Assembly: GCA_009785865.1 (NCBI GenBank)
Contig: WQVL01000016.1
Coordinates: forward strand, 1-40,240
Reading direction: 5' to 3'
DNA length: 40,240 nucleotides
Source: Oscillospiraceae bacterium
GTDB lineage: Bacteria; Bacillota; Clostridia; TANB77; CAG-508
Position numbers and translations under genes: made by a program. A model generated the notes under the pieces. It had not been told where the DNA came from, searched no databases, and saw nothing but the letters and a program-made list of their open reading frames with translations. Of this stretch, positions 35,916-40,240 are shown piece after piece. The first letter of the stretch is position 1. Each line of letters opens with the position of its first letter.

Positions 35916-36986
35916 ATGGGAAAAGGAGTATTTAAGCATAAAAAAACTGAAACATTGCCAACTGCGAGCACTGCACAATATTTAACTTTTCTTGCGAGTG
36001 TTGGCGATGATAAAGAGGCAATAGAAGTTAGATATGAAGATGAAAATCTTTGGCTTACACAAAAACTGATGGCAGAAGTTTATGGTGTAACAGTTTCTGC
36101 AATTAATCAACATATAAAAACACTGTTTGATGATGGAGAAATAGATCTTTCAACTATTAAGAAATACTTAATAGTTCAAAAAGAGGGAGAAAGACAAGTT
36201 TCCAGAGAAGTAGATCATTATAGTTTACAAGCAATTATTTCAATTGGCTTTAAAATAGAAAATCAAAGAGCAGTTGAATTTAGAAAATGGGCGAGAAATA
36301 TCGTAAAAGATTATACAATACAAGGTTGGGCAATGGATGTTCCTAAATTAAAAAATGGACATAAACTAACAAATGAATTTTTCGATAGACAGCTTGCTAT
36401 TATTCGTGAAATTAGATTATCTGAGAGAAAGTTTTATCAAAAGATAACAGATATATATTCAACGGCTGTAGATTATGATATAACCTCAAAGCAAACACAG
36501 GATTTTTTCGCGACTGTTCAAAACAAGCTGCATTTTTCAATACATGGCAAAACAGCAGCAGAAGTTATAGTGGCAAGAGCAGATAGTAATAAAGAAAATA
36601 TGGGGCTTGAAACTTGGGAAGAAGCACCACATGGAAAAATACAAAAACCAGATGTTGTTATAGCTAAAAACTATTTAACAGATTCGGAAATTGGACAATT
36701 AGAAAGAATAGTAAATGCTTATTTAGATTTAGCAGAAATGCAAGCAGAAAAGCGTATTCCAATGACAATGGAAGATTGGAGCAAATATTTGTCCGAATTT
36801 TTAACGCTTACAAAACGTGAAATTTTAAATGGCAAAGGAAGTATATCGGCTGAGAAGGCGAAAGAACATGCTTATACTCAATTTGAAAGATATAGAATTA
36901 TTCAGGATAAAATATATATAAGTGATTTTGACAAATTTATAGAATTAGAAAGGGAAGTTAAGGAACTTAACGAAACTCAAAATTAA
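35916..36986 (+). CDS. RhuM-family protein (virulence-associated RhuM type)
   Basis: The product has 356 residues. The N-terminal part (about 30-110) has ENLWLTQKLMAEVYGVTVSAINQHI and SREVDHYSLQAIISIGF, a KilA-N/ORF6N-like winged-helix arrangement typical of RhuM. The central block RAVEFRKWARNIVKDYTIQG and the later FFATVQNKLHFSIHGKTAAEVIVARAD are diagnostic of the family; the C-terminal half is helical. RhuM proteins occur on pathogenicity islands and mobile regions; their activity is unclear, with toxin or defence roles suggested. It has its own promoter. RBS AGAGGTAGG. Confidence 0.85.
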   Translation: MGKGVFKHKKTETLPTASTAQYLTFLASVGDDKEAIEVRYEDENLWLTQKLMAEVYGVTVSAINQHIKTLFDDGEIDLSTIKKYLIVQKEGERQVSREVDHYSLQAIISIGFKIENQRAVEFRKWARNIVKDYTIQGWAMDVPKLKNGHKLTNEFFDRQLAIIREIRLSERKFYQKITDIYSTAVDYDITSKQTQDFFATVQNKLHFSIHGKTAAEVIVARADSNKENMGLETWEEAPHGKIQKPDVVIAKNYLTDSEIGQLERIVNAYLDLAEMQAEKRIPMTMEDWSKYLSEFLTLTKREILNGKGSISAEKAKEHAYTQFERYRIIQDKIYISDFDKFIELEREVKELNETQN

Positions 36987-37102
36987 TTTTAGAGTTCCCC
37001 GCCAAGAATCCACCAAGACGAAACTCATAAAGTTAAACAGTTGATATATAATGAGATAAAGGGAGCCTGTCGTATTTCAGCAATTAAAACAAGGAGAATT
37101 AT

Positions 37103-37975
37103 ATGGAATTGAACTTTAATTGTGTAGTTTGTAATATTAATCAAACTATTAAAACTATGGAAATGAGCAATATAAGCAGAGATAAGCAAGAAATAATTAT
37201 GAGAGAAGTGTTACAGTATTTAAGCACTGCTGATTATTCAAAGTGTAATCCTGAGGTGATAGGTGGCACGTGGGATATAATAACAAAAAATATTAATGAT
37301 AAAGATCCATACAAAAACATCAAAGAATATTATAATTTAGAAGTTTTAAAAATGACTGATATGATAGAGGAGATTATAAAAAGTTCGGACAACCATTTTA
37401 ATACAGCCTTAAAAATAGCCATAGCGGGAAATTTAATTGATTTTAATGCAAGACACAAATTTGATTTTAATCTGTTAAAGGAAAAAATTGAGAATATAAT
37501 ACATACAGATTTAGCAATAGATGATGGGGAACAACTATATGAACAGTTAGGAAAAGCAAAGACTATTTTATATCTAGGAGATAACTGCGGAGAAATATGT
37601 TTAGATAAAATATTCATAAAATATATCAAAGAAGAATTTCCGGATATAGATATATCTTATGCTGTTAGAGGAAATCCAATTGTAAATGATGTTACTAGCA
37701 TTGATGCGAAAATGGTAGATATGCATAGTGTTGCTAATGTCATTGAAAATGGAGATTCATCATTAGGAACAGTAATAGACAGAACAAGTAAAGAGTTTAA
37801 AGATGCTTTCTATTCTGCTGATGTAATAATTTCAAAAGGACAAGGAAATTATGAGGGCTTAACTGAAATTGATAGAGGTGTATTTCATTTGTTTATGCCA
37901 AAATGCAAGCCAATAGCAGACCTGGTTAGTGTTAAACCTATGTCGATTGTTTGTGTAGAATACAAGAAGAGCTGA
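37103..37975 (+). CDS. DUF89 / ARMT1-like family protein
   Basis: The product has 290 residues. The N-terminus has LNFNCVVCNINQTIKTM with the Cys-x-x-Cys of bacterial DUF89 proteins. LGDNCGEICLDKIFI and YAVRGNPIVNDVT match the conserved metal and substrate sites (GDNxGE...D; RxxPxxNDxT) of DUF89, whose members are metal-dependent phosphatases acting on sugar phosphates or damaged metabolites. ISKGQGNYEGL (SKGxGNxE) is the third family motif. RBS AAGGAGAA. The next gene, a phosphatase, starts 17 bases later, so the pair may share metabolite-repair work. Confidence 0.88.
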   Translation: MELNFNCVVCNINQTIKTMEMSNISRDKQEIIMREVLQYLSTADYSKCNPEVIGGTWDIITKNINDKDPYKNIKEYYNLEVLKMTDMIEEIIKSSDNHFNTALKIAIAGNLIDFNARHKFDFNLLKEKIENIIHTDLAIDDGEQLYEQLGKAKTILYLGDNCGEICLDKIFIKYIKEEFPDIDISYAVRGNPIVNDVTSIDAKMVDMHSVANVIENGDSSLGTVIDRTSKEFKDAFYSADVIISKGQGNYEGLTEIDRGVFHLFMPKCKPIADLVSVKPMSIVCVEYKKS

Positions 37976-37991
37976 GAGGTGTGATGAGTTT

Positions 37992-38858
37992 ATGTTAGAA
38001 GAATTATCAAAACAAATAAAAGAAATATTATTAGGAGATATAAGAAAAATACTATTAGATACAAGAAGTGGTAGCATACAAGTGGTTGAAGAAAAGTCAG
38101 ATGGAGATTCAGCAACAATAGCAGATATAAAAATAGGAGAACTATTAGTAGAAAGATTGCCAGAACTACTTCCAGATTCTATTGTTATAAATGAAGAAGA
38201 TTTTAATAGAAATATGTTTGAAAATTTTAAAACTACAAAATACGTTTGGATAGTAGATCCAATAGATGGAACAAAAGCATTTAGAACTGCAGGGAACAAT
38301 GAATATTGTGTAGCTGTTGCATTGTTAGAAGATCTGAACCCAGTATTAAGTGTAGTATATGCACCAGAATATGAATTTGCAGGAGAGAAAGGTTTATTGT
38401 TTGAAACTAATGCGGCTAGAGAAGGTGCTACATTAAATGGAAATCTGATTTCTGCAAGTGAAAATACAAATATAGCAGATATAGTCTGTATTAATCATGT
38501 TCATAAGGATACATGCTTAAACTCTACTGAAAAAATTATATCTGAGATGTGTAGTACTGCAAAAATGATAAGAGCATTTGATGGACACTCTACATTAATT
38601 AATTATGCTTTAGTTTCTGCCGATAAACTACAAAGAGTATTTACTAGAAGAGGCGCCAATGTTTGGGATGTTGTTCAGAGTGCATATATATTAGAAAAAA
38701 CAGGCGGAATAGTATTTTATGAAGATGGAACAAATATATTTCCGTTAGATATAAGTAAATTACAAGTCCAAGATACAAAATTACTTATGCCTTTTAATAT
38801 TGCTTGTCATAGAAATTTAAAGGATGAAATTATAGGTAAGATTAGAGAGGAGGTGTAG
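37992..38858 (+). CDS. Inositol monophosphatase / CysQ-like phosphatase
   Basis: The product has 288 residues of the Mg2+-dependent FIG superfamily. First metal ligands occur in DGDSATIADIKIGELLV (the 'DxxxTxAD' site) and VINEED (the 'GEE' site); the signature IVDPIDGTKAF holds the catalytic DPxDGT; the second is ANVWDVVQSAYILEKTGG ('WDxAA...EAGG'). ALLEDLNPVLSVVYAPE is also typical. Substrates could be 3'-phosphoadenosine 5'-phosphate or inositol phosphates; the sequence does not decide. ATG 37992 follows GAGAGGTG. Confidence 0.88.
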   Translation: MLEELSKQIKEILLGDIRKILLDTRSGSIQVVEEKSDGDSATIADIKIGELLVERLPELLPDSIVINEEDFNRNMFENFKTTKYVWIVDPIDGTKAFRTAGNNEYCVAVALLEDLNPVLSVVYAPEYEFAGEKGLLFETNAAREGATLNGNLISASENTNIADIVCINHVHKDTCLNSTEKIISEMCSTAKMIRAFDGHSTLINYALVSADKLQRVFTRRGANVWDVVQSAYILEKTGGIVFYEDGTNIFPLDISKLQVQDTKLLMPFNIACHRNLKDEIIGKIREEV

Positions 38859-38864
38859 TAATAT

Positions 38865-39065
38865 ATGGAAAAATTTGAATATAAAATAGTGACAATCTCT
38901 ACATTAACATTGAAAAAAGAAAAATGGGTTGTTGAGATGGAAAGTGAGTTAAATGCATTAGGAATACAAGGTTGGGAACTTGTAAGTAGTACTGATATGA
39001 AGAGGGCAACTACTTTGACAGGCGGAGCAGAGTTTGTAAAACTGATATTTAAACGTAAAATATAG
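38865..39065 (+). CDS. DUF4177 small protein
   Basis: The product has 66 residues: KFEYKIVTI at the start, LNALGIQGWELVSS in the middle and EFVKLIFKRKI at the end. This is the complete DUF4177 pattern, a short beta-alpha-beta protein of unknown function. GAGGAGGTG precedes ATG 38865, six bases after the phosphatase stop, so it closes that operon. Confidence 0.82.
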   Translation: MEKFEYKIVTISTLTLKKEKWVVEMESELNALGIQGWELVSSTDMKRATTLTGGAEFVKLIFKRKI

Positions 39066-39144
39066 TGTGTTCGAACTAAAAAGAATAGAGCTTAATCTAG
39101 TGTAATGAAGCGTGTGAATTCTGGACTTGGTTGACAGAATATGG

Positions 39145-39150
39145 TATAAT
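39145..39150 (+). promoter_or_regulatory. Extended -10 promoter of the 39185 gene
   Basis: TATAAT preceded by TGG; the -35 region at 17 bases (TGGACT) is weak. Confidence 0.5.
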
Positions 39151-39184
39151 TACTTTATATCATATATAAAAGGAGATGACAGCA

Positions 39185-39559
39185 ATGAAAAGTAACAACC
39201 GGCAATACCTAGAACCTTACTACGAAATAATCAATGGGAGCTGTGTTTTCATCCATGTTCGTTGCCCGCTTTGGGGTGGCATTAAGAACATTTTGGTGGA
39301 CACCCTAAAAGAATTAGAGGACGTGTTTATTTTAAGGTATAAACATGCCTGGACTGCTAAGTCAAGGATGGTCTATGACACGGGTCGCGCTGTTTGTAAA
39401 TGGGCAGGTAGTTGCAATGCCACTCTCGTCGGAGGCGTATATTATGTTCCGTCTGGGGTTGGCAATATAAGAATAACTTTATCGTTTTCAGATGATAAAC
39501 AAAGGGATGACTTCCTTAAGTCCCTTCACCAAAATGTGAAGGGGGCAGTAGTAGGATAG
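39185..39559 (+). CDS. Uncharacterised single-gene unit, foreign-looking (4)
   Basis: The product has 124 residues, MKSNNRQYLEPYYEIINGSCVF..., with VRCPLWGGIKNILVD, a Cys/Trp-containing centre (AVCKWAGSCNATLVGG) and KQRDDFLKSLHQNVKGAV at the end. No family is recognised. ATG 39185 follows AAAAGGAG; ATG 39176 sits too close to that site. The sixth codon is CGG (39200-39202) and the zero frame continues normally; shifting there meets TAG three codons later. Composition is more GC-rich than its neighbours, as for the other three units. Confidence 0.62.
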   Translation: MKSNNRQYLEPYYEIINGSCVFIHVRCPLWGGIKNILVDTLKELEDVFILRYKHAWTAKSRMVYDTGRAVCKWAGSCNATLVGGVYYVPSGVGNIRITLSFSDDKQRDDFLKSLHQNVKGAVVG

Positions 39560-39594
39560 AGGTATAACTCCTGTAATCCCTCTGAAGAGGGACA

Positions 39595-39632
39595 ATACCA
39601 CAAATAAGCAAAGAAGCTTGTTTGTGGTATTT
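39595..39632 (+). terminator. Terminator of the 39185 gene
   Basis: Arms 39595-39609 and 39616-39630 pair over 15 bases with one G-U, followed by TTTGTTT. Confidence 0.7.
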
Positions 39633-39634
39633 GT

Positions 39635-39710
39635 TTGCACTTTTCTAATATAAGATTAGTATTAAACATTCCTCCTAAACATATAATAAATATGTATATG
39701 GAGGTTTTTT
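39635..39710 (+). promoter_or_regulatory. asnB promoter and possible SD-sequestering attenuator
   Basis: TTGCAC (39635-39640) and TAGTAT (39657-39662), 16 bases apart, could start RNA near 39670. CCTCC (39671-39675) can pair with GGAGG (39700-39704), the asnB ribosome site, helped by CATAT/ATATG inside, and six T follow. The hairpin could hide the ribosome site or end transcription. The stem has an internal loop, so it is weak. Confidence 0.4.
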
Positions 39711-39713
39711 ATT

Positions 39714-40240
39714 ATGCACGGATTTTCTCGGATATATTAATCTTACAAAAGATGTTAGAATTACTAATGAAAATGCTCAAAATGAATTTAGAACTTTTAA
39801 TATGGACGGAAATACATATTACATATATTACGACGGAAAAATATATAATAAAAAAGAAATAAAGGAAGAATTAAGAACTAGAGGTTTTTCTTTTGGCAAT
39901 ACTTCTGATGAAGAGTTATTAGTAACTTCATACCATTTATGGCGGACATGATATATTAAAAAATTTAAATGGGGTATTTTCTTTTGCTATATTTAACAAC
40001 AAGAAGCAGGAGCTTTTTTTGGCAAGAGATCATTTTGGTGTAAAACCTCTATACTATTCTTTATTCCAAAACAACTTGATATTTGCTTCTGAAATCAAAT
40101 CAATTTTAAAGTTTCCCAACTTTGAAGCAGCTTTAGATAAACAGGGAATTAGTGAGCTGTTTGGAATCGGGCCAGCACATACATCTGGAACGTGTGCTTT
40201 TAAAAATTTACATGAAATAAAGCCTGCTCATTTTGCTGTA
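39714..40240 (+). CDS. asnB: Asparagine synthetase B, glutaminase dead, two +1 CGGA sites (partial at window end)
   Basis: AsnB makes asparagine from aspartate and ATP, normally with glutamine as donor. ATG 39714 follows GGAGG. Reading CGGA at 39729 and at 39943 each as one Gly gives an unbroken 175-residue N-terminal segment: MHGFSGYINLTKDV, YYDGKIYN, TSDEELL, WGHDILKNLNGVFSFAIF, ARDHFGVKPLYY, FASEIKSIL. The class II nucleophile Cys2 is His, about 34 residues holding the RGPD motif (Arg49 in E. coli) are missing, and NGEIYN is DGKIYN, so glutamine hydrolysis is lost. The synthetase domain lies beyond the window. Without the shifts it stops after eight codons. Confidence 0.88.
39729..39732 (+). 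other. CGGA +1 frameshift / four-base codon in asnB, site 1
   Basis: The context is TTT TCT CGG A TAT ATT AAT. The family start M-C-G-x-x-G-Y/F-I requires Gly here. Confidence 0.92.
39943..39946 (+). other. CGGA +1 frameshift / four-base codon in asnB, site 2
   Basis: The context is TTA TGG CGG A CAT GAT. The zero frame stops at TGA just after. The family has Gly nine residues before the Gly of LNGxFAF; Gly fits exactly. Confidence 0.92.

Noticed and set aside
1226-40240. Sequencing or homopolymer errors as the cause of the frame breaks
   Set aside because: Errors would include both signs and varied contexts. All seven are +1 and all coincide with an in-frame CGG; only the speE site is also next to a long homopolymer. 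Raw reads would still be the decisive test.
1-40240. tRNA, rRNA or CRISPR features, including a tRNA that might read CGGN
   Set aside because: No TTCRANY-type T-arm in cloverleaf context, rRNA core or spaced direct repeats were seen, so the decoding tRNA must lie outside the window.

Overview
The window comes from a low-GC, Gram-positive-type bacterium, most like a gut or rumen Clostridia relative. The evidence is AT-rich DNA, AGGAGG ribosome sites, AGA/GGA-biased codons, a SecA with a C-terminal Cys tail, a PyrK/PyrD pair and the long clostridial PyrE/PyrF types. Two window-wide patterns stand out.

First, a probable change in decoding. Seven breaks in six conserved genes (secA, an iron alcohol dehydrogenase, speE, pyrE, a DUF368 protein, and asnB twice) are all exactly +1, and each falls on an in-frame CGG codon. 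Reading CGGN as one four-base unit restores every gene. The residue wanted there is usually a conserved glycine, as if the C is skipped and GGN is read. By eye I found no in-frame CGG behaving as a normal triplet in roughly eleven thousand codons of the native-looking genes; one CGG next to a stop codon is ambiguous. The only in-frame triplet CGGs are four, one in each of four higher-GC, single-gene units that look foreign. prfB separately carries the classical CTTTGA +1 site.

Second, all three glutamine amidotransferases present have lost their glutaminase. CarA is reduced to its N-terminal domain and fused to CarB. GuaA has the core of its class I glutaminase cut out. AsnB has His in place of the nucleophile Cys2 and lacks the segment carrying the RGPD motif. 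This points to a cell that feeds free ammonia into these reactions.

Layout: 1-1.1 kb, an IS30-like transposase end, a small membrane protein and a DUF1980-like protein. 1.2-9.6 kb, secA, membrane and secreted proteins, an ORF6N protein, an Lgt-like protein, a HELGH metalloprotease-like protein and a foreign-looking gene. 9.7-16.5 kb, an alcohol dehydrogenase-speE-ridA cluster, prfB, aspartokinase and a second foreign-looking gene. 16.6-27.3 kb, a complete pyrimidine operon (carA'-carB, pyrE, pyrF, pyrB, pyrC, pyrK, an unknown anchored protein, pyrD) behind a U-rich leader peptide and terminator that look like an attenuator. 27.3-33.7 kb, a third foreign-looking gene, purH, DUF368 and a Ca2+-type P-ATPase. 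33.7-40.2 kb, the shortened guaA, a secreted protein, a RhuM-like protein, DUF89, a CysQ/IMPase-like phosphatase, a DUF4177 protein, a fourth foreign-looking gene and the start of asnB, cut by the window end. I see no rRNA, tRNA or CRISPR.
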